Source: an uncultured Subdoligranulum sp. | GTDB lineage: Bacteria; Bacillota; Clostridia; Oscillospirales; Ruminococcaceae | Direction of reading: 5' to 3' | NCBI RefSeq assembly: GCF_963931595.1 | Contig: NZ_OZ007030.1 | Coordinates: forward strand, 2,100,481-2,164,480 | DNA length: 64,000 nt | In this document: positions 35,093 through 44,005 of the stretch, piece after piece | Numbering within the stretch: the first letter of the stretch is position 1 | Layout of the letters: the number at the start of each line of letters is the position of its first letter | Program-made: the position numbers and the translations under genes | The notes under the pieces: model-generated | Told to the model about the DNA's origin: nothing | What the model saw: the letters and a program-made list of their open reading frames with translations, nothing else | The model's database searches: none

Positions 35093-35111
35093 CCCCCGGC
35101 TCCGCCGGGGG
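35093..35111. repeat. Right-end hairpin of the IS200-type element
   Basis: Perfect 8-bp stem CCCCCGGC/GCCGGGGG with a 3-base loop. On the minus strand it is followed by TTTTG, so it can also terminate the acetyltransferase transcript. Confidence 0.6.
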
Positions 35112-35127
35112 ATATTTATTTGTCGGA

Positions 35128-35742
35128 TTACCGCAGAAGCGCCGGGTCGATGGGATGCTGTCTGAAGTAGTATTCCCGGTCGTTGTCGGTGATGGGCCGC
35201 AGCACCCGGCAGGGATTGCCCACCGCCACCACATTGTCGGGCAGATCCTTCGTCACCACACTGCCGGCGCCCACCACCACGTTGTCACCCAGCGTGATCC
35301 CCGGCAGGAGAATGGCCCCGGCGCCGATCCAGCAGTTTTTGCCGATGTGCACCGCCGCGTTGTACTGGTAGCCCTGGGCCCGCAGCTGGGGCAGAATGGG
35401 ATGGCCCGCCGTGGCCACCGTCACGTTGGGGCCGAACATCGTGCAGTCCCCCACATAGATGTGGGTGTCATCCACCAGGGTCAGGTTGAAGTTGGCGTAG
35501 ACATTTTTGCCGAAGTGGACAAACTTGCCCCCGAAGTTGGCGTGCAGCGGCGGTTCGATGTAGCTGCCCTCGCCGAACTCGGCGAACATCTCTTGCAGCA
35601 GCGCCGTGCGCCTGGCCCCTTCCCCGGGGCGGGTCTGGTTATAGTCATAGAGTTTTTCCAGGCACCGGGTCTGCTCCTCCACGATGGACGGGTCGTTGGG
35701 CAGATACAGCGATACATTGTGCATCTTTTCCTGTACGGTCAT
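35128..35742 (-). CDS. Sugar O-acetyltransferase, LacA/Maa family
   Basis: 204 residues. An N-terminal helical cap (KMHNVSLYLPNDPSIVEEQT) is followed by left-handed beta-helix hexapeptide repeats, with the catalytic His in ATAGHPILPQ and NCWIGAGAILLPGITLGDNV near the C-terminus. Such enzymes acetylate free sugars such as maltose or galactosides from acetyl-CoA. It overlaps the preceding small gene by ATGA, which fixes the start at 35742. Confidence 0.9.
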   Translation of the reverse strand: MTVQEKMHNVSLYLPNDPSIVEEQTRCLEKLYDYNQTRPGEGARRTALLQEMFAEFGEGSYIEPPLHANFGGKFVHFGKNVYANFNLTLVDDTHIYVGDCTMFGPNVTVATAGHPILPQLRAQGYQYNAAVHIGKNCWIGAGAILLPGITLGDNVVVGAGSVVTKDLPDNVVAVGNPCRVLRPITDNDREYYFRQHPIDPALLR

Positions 35743-35987
35743 ACGTAGTCCTCCTCCAGGTCCTCCGCCTTCTGTTCCGCCGCCAGATGGATGAGCTTGG
35801 CCATCAGGGGCAGGTAGGTCACAAAGAAGAGGGGCAGCCCCACGGCCACCGCCGTCTTTTTGTATTTGGACGGCACCATCGCCCCCACGGCGATGCCCAG
35901 CCCCAGCAGGCAGAATTTGAGCATTGCCATCGTCTTCCAGTCGGACTCCTGCAGATACCGGTCGGCCAGTGCAAACAGTTTTTTCAT
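35739..35987 (-). CDS. Small two-helix membrane protein
   Basis: 82 residues with two predicted membrane helices (FCLLGLGIAVGAMVP and AVGLPLFFVTYLPLMAKLI) around a short basic loop (SKYKK), and an acidic tail. Similar small proteins in related clostridia are sometimes labelled as a phosphate ABC permease, without good reason. AGGAGGG precedes the ATG. It forms an operon with the acetyltransferase. Function unknown. Confidence 0.78.
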   Translation of the reverse strand: MKKLFALADRYLQESDWKTMAMLKFCLLGLGIAVGAMVPSKYKKTAVAVGLPLFFVTYLPLMAKLIHLAAEQKAEDLEEDYV

Positions 35988-36016
35988 GGACGGTCCCTCC
36001 TGTCCCGTTTTTCTTC

Positions 36017-36045
36017 ATTATGGCAGATTTTTCCCGCCCTGTAAA
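36017..36045 (-). promoter_or_regulatory. Predicted promoter of the small membrane protein/acetyltransferase operon
   Basis: On the minus strand, TTTACA, 17 bases, CATAAT. Confidence 0.55.
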
Positions 36046-36048
36046 GAC

Positions 36049-36083
36049 AAAAAGTGGGACCGTTCCCCGCAGGGAACGGTCCC
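36049..36083 (-). terminator. Terminator of the fructokinase gene
   Basis: Perfect 12-bp stem GGGACCGTTCCC/GGGAACGGTCCC, loop CGCA, followed by CTTTTTG on the minus strand. Confidence 0.85.
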
Positions 36084-36103
36084 GTCCGATGGTTCTTTAT
36101 AGC

Positions 36104-37054
36104 TCAGAAGATGGCCCGGACTTCCGCCTCGGGCACCACGCTGTTGATGCCGCCGTGGGTCTGGGTGGACAGGCTGGCCGCGCAGCAGGCGAACCGGGTG
36201 ATGGCGCGCAGTTCCTCCACCGTCAGCTCCTCGGGGGCCTTGCCCAGCCGCAGGAACTGGCTCATGGCGCTTCCGCCGAAGATATCCCCGGCGCCGGTGG
36301 TATCGATGACATGCAGCCCCGTGGGAGAGGGCACTTCGCAGCTGCCGTTGCGGTTGGCCACATGGCAGCCCTTGGGGCCTAAGGTCGCGTAGACCAGACG
36401 CACGCCGTACTCCTTCAGCAGCTTCTGGGCACCCTCCTCGGGGGAGATGCCCCACAGGAATTCGATCTCCTCGTCGCTGATCTTGACGATATCCGCCTGG
36501 CGCAGGCCCCACTCGATTTGCTCCTTGGCAGCCTCGTCGCTGGGCCACAGGGGTTTGCGCAGGTTGGGGTCAAAGCTGATGAGCTTGCCCTGCTCCTTGG
36601 CGTAGGCCACCGCTGCCTGCGTAGCGGAGCGGGCCGGTTCACTGGTGAGGCTCAAGGTGCCGAAGTGGAAGACCTTGCAGTCGTCCAGCAGGGCCTTGTC
36701 CACCTCGTCGCCGGTCAGGCAGGTGTCGGCACCGGGCTTGCGGGCAAAGCTGAAGGACCGGTTGCCGGTGGCGTCCAGCGTGACAAAGGCCAGCGTGGTG
36801 AAGACCGCCGGGTCCACCACGAGACCGGTGGTGTCGATGCCGATCTCGTCCAGCGTGCCCTTCAGCAGATGCCCGAAGGCATCATCGCCCACCTTGCCGA
36901 TGAGCGCCGTGGCGCAGCCGTACTTCTGCAGCGCCGCCAGGAAGTTGCCGGGCGCGCCGCCGGGCTGGGCTTTCAGGGTGGGATAGCCCGCCTCGTCGGT
37001 GGAAACAGGTGCAAAGTCAATGAGCAGTTCGCCCAATGCTACAACGTCTTTCAT
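36104..37054 (-). CDS. PfkB-family fructokinase
   Basis: 316 residues. The PfkB fold shows GELLIDFAP at the start, the sugar-binding GGAPGNFLAALQKYG, and the catalytic DTTGAGDIFGG near the C-terminus. The pattern is that of ScrK-type fructokinases, which make fructose-6-phosphate from ATP. The start at 37054 is preceded by GGGAGG; an out-of-frame-looking upstream extension was rejected. No sucrase or importer is adjacent, but a LacI-type/CcpA-like operator lies in the leader. Confidence 0.9.
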   Translation of the reverse strand: MKDVVALGELLIDFAPVSTDEAGYPTLKAQPGGAPGNFLAALQKYGCATALIGKVGDDAFGHLLKGTLDEIGIDTTGLVVDPAVFTTLAFVTLDATGNRSFSFARKPGADTCLTGDEVDKALLDDCKVFHFGTLSLTSEPARSATQAAVAYAKEQGKLISFDPNLRKPLWPSDEAAKEQIEWGLRQADIVKISDEEIEFLWGISPEEGAQKLLKEYGVRLVYATLGPKGCHVANRNGSCEVPSPTGLHVIDTTGAGDIFGGSAMSQFLRLGKAPEELTVEELRAITRFACCAASLSTQTHGGINSVVPEAEVRAIF

Positions 37055-37068
37055 GGAGGTCCTCCCTA

Positions 37069-37090
37069 TCAAGCGCTTTACAGCGCTTTT
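37069..37090 (-). promoter_or_regulatory. Tandem AAAGCGCT operators in the fructokinase leader
   Basis: Two copies of AAAGCGCT(T/G) on the minus strand, 37071-37079 and 37082-37090, between the -10 box and the ribosome site. The core AAAGCGCTT fits the catabolite (cre) and LacI-family operator consensus. Confidence 0.55.
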
Positions 37091-37102
37091 GTTTCTAGCT
37101 GT

Positions 37103-37131
37103 ATTATAGCATACATTCCGGCGGGCGTGAA
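37103..37131 (-). promoter_or_regulatory. Predicted promoter of the fructokinase
   Basis: On the minus strand, TTCACG, 17 bases, TATAAT. Confidence 0.65.
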
Positions 37132-37161
37132 CGTTTTTTTGAAATCTTCTGCACTGCCGGT

Positions 37162-37920
37162 TCAACACACCCGGAATGCGTGGACCACAAAGCGATCCAG
37201 TCCGCTTCCATAGCTGGTAGAACAGGTGGAGAGCGTCAGCACCTGGGCCCCCTGAGGCACCTCTATGCCGGTATCGTAGAGGGACGCAGCTTTCAGGGTT
37301 GCCACAAAGGCGTCGTAGTCCTCGCCGCTGGTACGTTCGGTGCGGTAGAGTTCCTCGGTATCGGTGGCGTCGTGGCAGGAGAAAATCTGCCAGGTCTCGT
37401 CCCCCTGGGGCGTGCAGAGGGTGAAGGTGGGATAGTCCTGGAAGAACGCCGCCTCCCGGTAGGCGGTCAGCCCGCTGAACATCGAACCGGTGTGCAGGTT
37501 GTGACCGTAGATTACCCGGTAAAGCTCCGGTTCCTCTCCACTCGACACCCCGAAAAACAGACAACCCTCGGGGGAGGGCTGGCCGTCGAATCCCTGGTGC
37601 AGCCAGGTCTGGTTGTCCTGTGCCTGCACCACCGGCAGCGCCAGCGAAAGTCCCGGCATCTCCAGCCAGGCGGCGGTGTCCGGATTGATGGCCTGCAGCG
37701 CCGCAAAATCAATCTTGCTGCCCGTTTCGCCGGCGGGTGCACCGGTCTGCGCTGTCTGCTGCAGCTCCATATAATAGCGGTCGCTTCTCAGATAGCCGTA
37801 CTGCTCATAGCCGAACAGGCCCAGAAACCCCAGCCCCGCCAGCACCAGCACGATGCTCAGCACAAGCCAGCCTCTGGCCGGCGGCTGGACCAGGCGGCTG
37901 TCACCGCGAAAACTTCTCAT
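37162..37920 (-). CDS. Class B sortase
   Basis: 252 residues. One N-terminal membrane helix (LVLSIVLVLAGLGFLGLFG) is followed by the sortase fold: DFAALQAINPDTAAWLEMPG is the class B signature, the catalytic His is in YGHNLHTGSMF, the Cys in TLSTCSTSYG and the Arg in DRFVVHAF. Sortases cleave a C-terminal sorting signal and link the protein to the wall or to another pilin. It overlaps by 4 bases the Cna-B surface protein, its likely substrate. Confidence 0.92.
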   Translation of the reverse strand: MRSFRGDSRLVQPPARGWLVLSIVLVLAGLGFLGLFGYEQYGYLRSDRYYMELQQTAQTGAPAGETGSKIDFAALQAINPDTAAWLEMPGLSLALPVVQAQDNQTWLHQGFDGQPSPEGCLFFGVSSGEEPELYRVIYGHNLHTGSMFSGLTAYREAAFFQDYPTFTLCTPQGDETWQIFSCHDATDTEELYRTERTSGEDYDAFVATLKAASLYDTGIEVPQGAQVLTLSTCSTSYGSGLDRFVVHAFRVC

Positions 37921-39797
37921 TCATCACGCATCCCCAATCGCCAGTAGGCCGGTATATGAGACCGGCGGTAGTAAAACAGGCCCGTCACCGCCCCGGCACA
38001 CAGGCAGACAATCCCCAGCGCCAGCCAGACCCACATCCAGGGGCTGTCCCCAGTCTGGACACGCTCCGGCGGCGTGGTGTCGCCCGGCGTTTTGGGGGTG
38101 GGCGTTTCGGCCGGCGGCGTCGCCGTGGGCGGTGTTTCGCTGCGATCCTCCATCGTCACGGTGGCATAGCCATGGTTCGGAATGGTGCCGTCTCCGTTGA
38201 AGACAAACTCCACGTCCTCCGCCAGCAGATACCCCTCGGGGGCACTTTCCTCATGGAGCAGGTAGGTGTGTCCCGCCACAAGTACCGTGCCTTCCTCGGT
38301 CTGGATGGAAATCTCATGGGGTTCTGTGGTGGTGGTCCAGCGGTCGATTTCCTTGCCGTCCGTCTTGTCGGTCAGCGTCAGCACCGCCCCCGCCAGCGGA
38401 TTGCCGGCGCTGTCCACCTTGGCAAATTTCACGGTCAGCGGTTTGTCCGTCACGATGAGGGTGTCCCCCTCCAGCGTGCCGGTGTCGCCGTCCAGTTGTA
38501 CGGTCAGGTCCTCCCGCACCGTGAAGGGGATGTCCTGGCTCACCGCGTAGCCCGCCGGGGCCAGTTCCTCATGCAGGTTGAACCGGCCCGGGTTCAGCGC
38601 CACTGTGTGAGGGTCGCTGCCCGAAGTCCAGCTGTCGATGAGGGTGGCCGTCCCGTCGGTGGAAAGACAGTACAGTTCCATCTGAGCGCCAGGAAGTTCC
38701 TCGGTGCCGGACAGGCTGCGCTTGCTGATCGTCACGGTCTTGCTGCTGGTGTTGGTAAAGGTATAGGTGGTGCCGTCCTCGCTGACCGACAGCGTGCTGG
38801 TGTACCCGTCCAGGCCGGTCATATCCTCCTCTACCCAGCAGTCGGTCATACCGCTGCGGATGGTGAAGGTTGCCTGGGCGGTATCCCCGTGCAGAATCCG
38901 ATCCGAGACCTCATCCTGGCCGTTTTCCTTATAGTGCAGCACAATCTTGGCGTCGGGGTGGGACTGCCCGCCGGTCTGCCAGACCTTTTTCACATGGATG
39001 TCCCCATAGGTGCTGATGGTACCCACCATTTCCTCCAGGGAATTCACCGCCACCACGGGGAACACCCAGTCATCGCTGCCAGGTACATAGTAGCCGTCGG
39101 TGCCGGGGATGCGGATCTCGTCCAGCGTTTCCCCCAGCGTCACGCCGATGGAAAAATAGCCCGGGTCGGCGTAGGTGTCCTGGCCGATGCCCGCCGGGAA
39201 GTAGACATAGAGGTACTGGTCCCGCTGTTCAAAGGAGACACCACCCTCGGTATAGTCGATGGTGAATCCGTCGGGGCAGTATTTCAGCAGCCAGCTGATG
39301 TCCATCCGCAGGTAGCTGCCCTCGGCGGTGCGGTTGTCCACCATCAGGGAGGAATCATCCAGAATGCCGGTAGCACCGGGTGCGACGGTCTCCCCGTTCA
39401 GATAGGTGGTACCGTTGCTGTATGTCACATGGGTGGAGGCATTTTCATCCAGCTCGGTGGGGTCATCGGCCTGGTAGGCCCGACCGCACAGCGCGAATCG
39501 GAAATTGAAGGAGGCCGAATCCCCGATGCCCAGTGTCAGGGGCGTGCCGGCGTCTTTCAGCGCCTGCAGTTCCTGAGGGGTATACTCCTGGCCGTTCACC
39601 GTCATGGTGATCTGCTTCATGTAATGCATCAGGTCAATGTACCCGCTGGCAGACGGATTATAACCGGGATAAGAATAGTTGTCCACCGTATTCTGCGCCC
39701 TGGCAGGCAGTGCCCACATCCCCACCAGTACCCACACCATACCCAACAGCAGCAGGCACTTTGCCCAGCCTGCCCGCACGATTTCTTTCCGCTTCAT
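37917..39797 (-). CDS. Cna-B-domain surface protein with sorting signal
   Basis: 626 residues. A signal peptide (about 1-35) is followed by an N-terminal adhesin-like region with NYSYPGYNPSASGYIDLMHY, then at least three Cna-B-type domains recognisable by their ends (LHEELAPAGYAV, LHEESAPEGYLL). A Pro/Thr-rich stalk, the sorting motif VQTGDS, a membrane helix and a basic tail close the protein. It overlaps the class B sortase gene, so it is probably anchored or polymerised as a pilin by that enzyme. The start at 39797 follows AAGGGAAGG. Confidence 0.85.
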   Translation of the reverse strand: MKRKEIVRAGWAKCLLLLGMVWVLVGMWALPARAQNTVDNYSYPGYNPSASGYIDLMHYMKQITMTVNGQEYTPQELQALKDAGTPLTLGIGDSASFNFRFALCGRAYQADDPTELDENASTHVTYSNGTTYLNGETVAPGATGILDDSSLMVDNRTAEGSYLRMDISWLLKYCPDGFTIDYTEGGVSFEQRDQYLYVYFPAGIGQDTYADPGYFSIGVTLGETLDEIRIPGTDGYYVPGSDDWVFPVVAVNSLEEMVGTISTYGDIHVKKVWQTGGQSHPDAKIVLHYKENGQDEVSDRILHGDTAQATFTIRSGMTDCWVEEDMTGLDGYTSTLSVSEDGTTYTFTNTSSKTVTISKRSLSGTEELPGAQMELYCLSTDGTATLIDSWTSGSDPHTVALNPGRFNLHEELAPAGYAVSQDIPFTVREDLTVQLDGDTGTLEGDTLIVTDKPLTVKFAKVDSAGNPLAGAVLTLTDKTDGKEIDRWTTTTEPHEISIQTEEGTVLVAGHTYLLHEESAPEGYLLAEDVEFVFNGDGTIPNHGYATVTMEDRSETPPTATPPAETPTPKTPGDTTPPERVQTGDSPWMWVWLALGIVCLCAGAVTGLFYYRRSHIPAYWRLGMRDE

Positions 39798-39961
39798 ACT
39801 ACCTTCCCTTACCGCACCCCAACCGGCGCCCCACGCCGGATATCGGCCAAAAGCAAACACAGCACCGCCGCGTTCTGTGGCCGCCACGGCGCCTTTGCTG
39901 TTCCTGTACACGGGCGGATCACATTTCCCCGCCCCATTCTCGCGAAATGATATACAGTAAA

Positions 39962-39990
39962 ATTTTATCATTGGAAATCGCAATTTTCAA
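39962..39990 (-). promoter_or_regulatory. Predicted promoter of the surface protein/sortase operon
   Basis: On the minus strand, TTGAAA, 17 bases, TAAAAT, giving a leader of about 160 bases. Between it and the gene nothing else was recognised. Confidence 0.6.
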
Positions 39991-40085
39991 GCATTTTTTG
40001 ACCGTATCCGACCGTTTGCGCCACCCTGATGGACCGATTCCACCGATGACAGGATATTGTACCTTTTTTTCTTTCCAAAATAGTC

Positions 40086-40114
40086 TTGCATTCGGGGCAA
40101 AATCATGGTATAGT
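40086..40114 (+). promoter_or_regulatory. Predicted promoter of the riboswitch/ATPase transcript
   Basis: TTGCAT, 17 bases, TATAGT, just upstream of the riboswitch. Confidence 0.7.
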
Positions 40115-40121
40115 TTCTCGT

Positions 40122-40255
40122 TGAAAAGGGAGTAGTTGTAAGTCGCACCGTCAACATCCCGATTCCGCAACTGGAATCTGGCGGAGCGCGCCCCGTAAGT
40201 GGTAACAAGACTTTTCGGCCGGGAGCAGTCCCACAGGCCGGGAAGTCTTTTTTCT
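40122..40255 (+). promoter_or_regulatory. yybP-ykoY (manganese) riboswitch with terminator
   Basis: The conserved blocks of this class are visible in order: AAAAGGGAGTAG, then CACCGTCAACATCCCG, and GGTAACAAGAC at the 3' end of the aptamer. The platform is a terminator in which AAGACTT (40207-40213) and CGGCC pair with GGCCG and AAGTCTT (40236-40249), followed by a T-run. The 5' arm of the terminator overlaps the last aptamer strand, so manganese binding would favour read-through. It controls the downstream cation ATPase. Confidence 0.82.
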
Positions 40256-40310
40256 TTTCCCGGCCGGGTCGGCCCGGTACATTTATAAACAGGAGAGGCG
40301 AGAAGAAAGT

Positions 40311-42923
40311 ATGCAGAAACCCTATTTCAATCTATCCCCCCAGGAAGCCCTCAAGCAGCTGGATGTCACGGCCGGCGGCCTGACCGACCAGCAGGCAGCC
40401 CAGCGGCTGGAGCAGTACGGCCCCAACCGGCTGGCCGAAGGCGAAAAAAAGAGCTGGCTGGCCGTCTTTGCCGAGCAGTTCAAGGACCTGCTGGTGGCCA
40501 TCCTCATTGTGGCGGCCATCATTTCCATGTTCTCGGGCAATCTGGAGAGCACACTGGTCATCTTCGCGGTGCTGATCCTCAACGCCGTGCTGGGCACCGT
40601 GCAGTACTTCAAGGCCGAGAAATCCCTGGAAAGCCTGAAGGCCATGAGCGCCCCCTCCGCCAAGGTGCTGCGCAACGGTCAGCGGGTGGAGGTGCCCGGT
40701 GACCAGGTGGTGCCCGGCGACATCGTGGAACTGGAAGCCGGCGACCTGATCGTGGCGGACGGCCGCATCCTCAACAGCTGGTCGCTGAAGGTGAACGAGA
40801 GTTCCCTCACCGGCGAATCCGAGGCAGTGGAAAAGAGCCGTGACGCCATCTCCGGCGCTGAGGTAGCCCTGGGCGACCAGAAGAACATGGCGTTCTCCGG
40901 GTCGCTGGTGACCTACGGCCGCGCCACCATGGTGGTGACCGGCACCGGCATGGACACCCAGCTGGGCCGAATCGCGGGCCTGATGAACGAGACCCAGCAG
41001 CGCAAGACGCCGCTGCAGAAGAACCTGGACGACTTCTCCGGCAAACTGGCCGTGGTCATCATGGTGATCTGCGCGGCGGTGTTCCTGCTGTCGGTGTTCC
41101 GCAACGGTATGGGCGTGCTGGATGCCCTGATGTTCGCCGTGGCGCTGGCCGTGGCGGCCATTCCCGAGGCGCTGAGCTCCATCGTCACCATCGTGCTGGC
41201 CATGGGCACCCAGAAGATGGCCCGGCAGCATGCCATCATCAAGGAACTGAAGGCCGTGGAGAGCCTGGGCTCGGTGCAGGTGATCTGCTCCGACAAGACC
41301 GGCACCCTGACCCAGAACCGCATGACGGTCCAGCAGATCTGGGCCGACGGCACCCTGACCCCCGGCACCGACCTGGAACTGGAGAACGACGCCCAGCGCA
41401 CCCTGCTGAAGATCGCCGTGCTGGACAGCGACGCCACCATGAACACCGAGAGCGGCACCGGCGTGGGCGACCCCACCGAAGTAGCCCTGGTCCAGCTGGG
41501 CAACTATTTCTATGTGGATGCGCCGGTCTACCGCAGCCAGCATCCCCGTCTGGCCGAGCTGGCCTTTGACTCGGACCGCAAGCTGATGAGTACCCTGCAC
41601 AACACCGACGAGGGCCCCATGCTCTACACCAAGGGCGCCATCGACGTGCTGCTGGACCGCTCCACCCATCTGCTCACCGGCAACGGCGTGGTGCCCATGA
41701 CGCCGGAGCGCCGTGCCGAGATCGAAAAGGTCAACCGGGAACTGTCCGAGAACGGCCTGCGGGTGCTGGCCTTTGCCCAGCGTCCTCTGCCGGAGGCCCG
41801 GCTGCTCACGCTGGACGACGAAAAGGACTACACCTTTGTGGGCCTGATCTCCATGATCGACCCGCCCCGTCCCGAGAGCATCAAGGCGGTGGCCGAGGCC
41901 AGGAAGGCCGGCATCCGCACTGTCATGATCACCGGCGACCACAAGGTCACCGCCACCGCCATCGCCAAACAGATCGGCATCTTCTCGGAGGGCGACATGG
42001 CGGTGGACGGCGTGGAACTGGAGAACATGTCCGACGCCGAACTGGACGAGAAGCTGCCCCACATCGCGGTGTACGCCCGGGTCAGCCCCGAGCACAAGAT
42101 CCGCATCGTGACGGCCTGGCAGCGCCGTGGCTGCATTGCGGCCATGACCGGCGACGGCGTCAACGACGCCCCCGCCCTGAAAAAAGCCGATGTGGGCGTG
42201 GCCATGGGCATCACCGGCACCGAGGTCAGCAAGGATGCCGCCGCCATGATCCTGGCCGACGACAACTTCGCCACCATCGTCAAGGCGGTGCTCAACGGCC
42301 GCAGCGTCTACGCCAACATCCGCAACGCCATCCAGTTCCTGCTGTCCGGCAACATGGGCGCCATCCTGGCGGTCATCTACGCCTCGCTGGCGGGCCTGAG
42401 CGTTCCCTTCCAGCCGGTGCACCTGCTCTTCATCAACCTGCTCACCGACAGTCTGCCCGCCATCGCCCTGGGCATGGAGCCCGCCCGCCCCGGTCTGATG
42501 GACCAGAAGCCCCGTGACCCCAACGCCTCCATGATGGACAAACCCATGCTGACCCACGTCTTCGGCCAGGGCCTGATGATCGGTGTGGCGGCCATGATCG
42601 CCTTCTACATCGGTCTTGCCCAGGGCGGCGCCGCGCTGGCCAGCACCATGGCCTTTGCCACCCTGACGCTGGCCCGGCTGTTCCACGGCTTCAACTGCCG
42701 CGGCACCGAATCCATCTTCCGGCTGGGGCTCTCCGGCAACCCCTACTCCCTCATGGCCTTCGGCACCGGCGTGCTGCTGCTGGCCTTCGTGCTCTTTGTT
42801 CCCGCGCTGGAGGGACTGTTCCTGGTGGCCCCTGTCAACGGCTTCCAGGTGCTCTGCATCGTGGTGCTGGCCTTCCTGCCCACCCTGCTCATCCAGCTTT
42901 CCCGCGTGATCCGCGGCAAATAA
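40311..42923 (+). CDS. P-type cation ATPase (Ca2+/Mn2+ exporter type)
   Basis: 870 residues of the SERCA/PMR1-like P2 group. It has TGES, the phosphorylated Asp328 in CSDKTGTLTQN, TGDGVNDAPALKKADVG, the M4 motif AAIPEAL and the M6 motif NLLTDSLPAIALG, with about ten membrane helices. The group pumps calcium or manganese out of the cytoplasm. The yybP-ykoY riboswitch in its leader favours manganese efflux (inference from the ligand class). It is a single-gene transcript ending in a strong terminator. Confidence 0.93.
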   Translation: MQKPYFNLSPQEALKQLDVTAGGLTDQQAAQRLEQYGPNRLAEGEKKSWLAVFAEQFKDLLVAILIVAAIISMFSGNLESTLVIFAVLILNAVLGTVQYFKAEKSLESLKAMSAPSAKVLRNGQRVEVPGDQVVPGDIVELEAGDLIVADGRILNSWSLKVNESSLTGESEAVEKSRDAISGAEVALGDQKNMAFSGSLVTYGRATMVVTGTGMDTQLGRIAGLMNETQQRKTPLQKNLDDFSGKLAVVIMVICAAVFLLSVFRNGMGVLDALMFAVALAVAAIPEALSSIVTIVLAMGTQKMARQHAIIKELKAVESLGSVQVICSDKTGTLTQNRMTVQQIWADGTLTPGTDLELENDAQRTLLKIAVLDSDATMNTESGTGVGDPTEVALVQLGNYFYVDAPVYRSQHPRLAELAFDSDRKLMSTLHNTDEGPMLYTKGAIDVLLDRSTHLLTGNGVVPMTPERRAEIEKVNRELSENGLRVLAFAQRPLPEARLLTLDDEKDYTFVGLISMIDPPRPESIKAVAEARKAGIRTVMITGDHKVTATAIAKQIGIFSEGDMAVDGVELENMSDAELDEKLPHIAVYARVSPEHKIRIVTAWQRRGCIAAMTGDGVNDAPALKKADVGVAMGITGTEVSKDAAAMILADDNFATIVKAVLNGRSVYANIRNAIQFLLSGNMGAILAVIYASLAGLSVPFQPVHLLFINLLTDSLPAIALGMEPARPGLMDQKPRDPNASMMDKPMLTHVFGQGLMIGVAAMIAFYIGLAQGGAALASTMAFATLTLARLFHGFNCRGTESIFRLGLSGNPYSLMAFGTGVLLLAFVLFVPALEGLFLVAPVNGFQVLCIVVLAFLPTLLIQLSRVIRGK

Positions 42924-42936
42924 GTTTCCGTCTTCC

Positions 42937-42964
42937 GGCGGCACCTTCGGGTGCCGCCTTTTTT
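42937..42964 (+). terminator. Terminator of the cation ATPase gene
   Basis: Perfect 9-bp stem GGCGGCACC/GGTGCCGCC, TTCG loop, then TTTTTT. Confidence 0.9.
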
Positions 42965-43009
42965 CGTCGGATGTACAAAATTTTTACGACTTTTTGGGGA
43001 AAACGCCAC

Positions 43010-43039
43010 TTGCGGCCACCCCCGCCTGCCCTGTACACT
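43010..43039 (+). promoter_or_regulatory. Possible promoter of the lipoprotein gene
   Basis: TTGCGG, 18 bases, TACACT, about 70 bases before the ATG. Confidence 0.4.
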
Positions 43040-43109
43040 GATTATATAAGAGGCCGGCGGTGCCCGTTTCCCTGCCGCACCGCCAATCTTGCCCGTCAGG
43101 AGGAGTACC

Positions 43110-43832
43110 ATGAGAAAAGGGATTGCTTTGTATCTGTCCGCACTGCTGCTGGCCGCGCTGCTCAGCGGCTGCAGCCAGCCCGCCGCCAGCGAGGCCGCTG
43201 CGACGCCCGCCCCTTCGCCGGCGTCCACCGCCACCCCCACGCCGGAACCGGCCACGCCCACCCCGGCGCCCACCGAGGAACCGCCGGAGGAATACCAGCC
43301 AGGTGAGCGCACCGACACGGACTACACCAGCACCACACTGGGACTGCACTTTGCCCTGCCGGAGACCATGGTCATGGCCAGCGACGACGAGATCAACCAG
43401 ATGATGCAGGTCACCACCGACATGCTGTACGAGGACCCCGATACCGGCGAAATGATCCTGGACTATTCCCAGCTGAACACCGTCTATGAGATGATGGCCA
43501 TCGATGTGACCAACGGCAGCAACGTCATCGTCATGAGCGAGAAACTGCCCCTGGCCGCCATGACCGTGGACCAGTACATCGCCGCCATGGAACAGCAGCT
43601 CTCCCGGACCACCATGTCCATCGATTTCGGCGATCCGGAGCCCTACACGCTGGGCAGCACCGAGTTCACCTGCCTGAGCTACTCTGTGGAGGCCAACGGT
43701 GCCCGGATGAACCAGCTCATGCTGCTGAAAAAGGTGGATGACCGCATGTATGCCATCACCATCTCCTACCCCGACACCGTGGAGCTGGCCCCGCTGCTGG
43801 CCTGCTTCTCGCCCACCGGCAATTCCGTGTGA
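43110..43832 (+). CDS. Lipoprotein of unknown function
   Basis: 240 residues. The signal peptide ends in LLSGCSQP with the lipobox Cys. A Pro/Thr/Ala-rich linker of about 40 residues, like a wall-spanning spacer, is followed by a folded domain of about 170 residues (from TTLGLHFALPETMVMASDDE). No known family was recognised. The ATG at 43110 follows AGGAGG. Single-gene unit with its own terminator. Confidence 0.8.
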   Translation: MRKGIALYLSALLLAALLSGCSQPAASEAAATPAPSPASTATPTPEPATPTPAPTEEPPEEYQPGERTDTDYTSTTLGLHFALPETMVMASDDEINQMMQVTTDMLYEDPDTGEMILDYSQLNTVYEMMAIDVTNGSNVIVMSEKLPLAAMTVDQYIAAMEQQLSRTTMSIDFGDPEPYTLGSTEFTCLSYSVEANGARMNQLMLLKKVDDRMYAITISYPDTVELAPLLACFSPTGNSV

Positions 43833-43857
43833 TTTCCCCACCAAAACGGTTTTATGG

Positions 43858-43900
43858 AATCCCCGGCATCCTGCACCGCGCAGGATACCGGGGATTTTTT
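43858..43900 (+). terminator. Terminator of the lipoprotein gene
   Basis: 16-bp interrupted stem: AATCCCCGG/CCGGGGATT and ATCCTGC/GCAGGAT with one mismatch, followed by TTTTTT. Confidence 0.9.
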
Positions 43901-44005
43901 CATGGTAGAACAGGGCCGAGGCAATATACATTCTCTGCACAGATGCTATTTTTCCTTACATTTACCGAAACGCCATATTTTTTCGAATGACCGACAATTT
44001 TTTTG

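Larger units (their letters stand above)
26799..35111 (+). mobile_element. IS200/IS605-family element, interrupted by a larger mobile element
   Basis: Left boundary hairpin at 26799-26821, tnpA in two pieces (26926-27275 and 34900-34984) and a right-end hairpin at 35093-35111. Removing the 7.6 kb insertion leaves about 690 bases, the normal size of an IS200-type element carrying tnpA only. No tnpB is present. The exact outer ends are not fixed, because this family leaves no target duplication. Confidence 0.85.

Noticed and set aside
40332..42944. 870-codon antisense frame over the P-type ATPase
   Set aside because: Mirror of a strongly conserved gene in the opposite strand. Its composition (His/Gln/Gly/Asp-rich) is that of a shadow frame, and it has no ribosome site.
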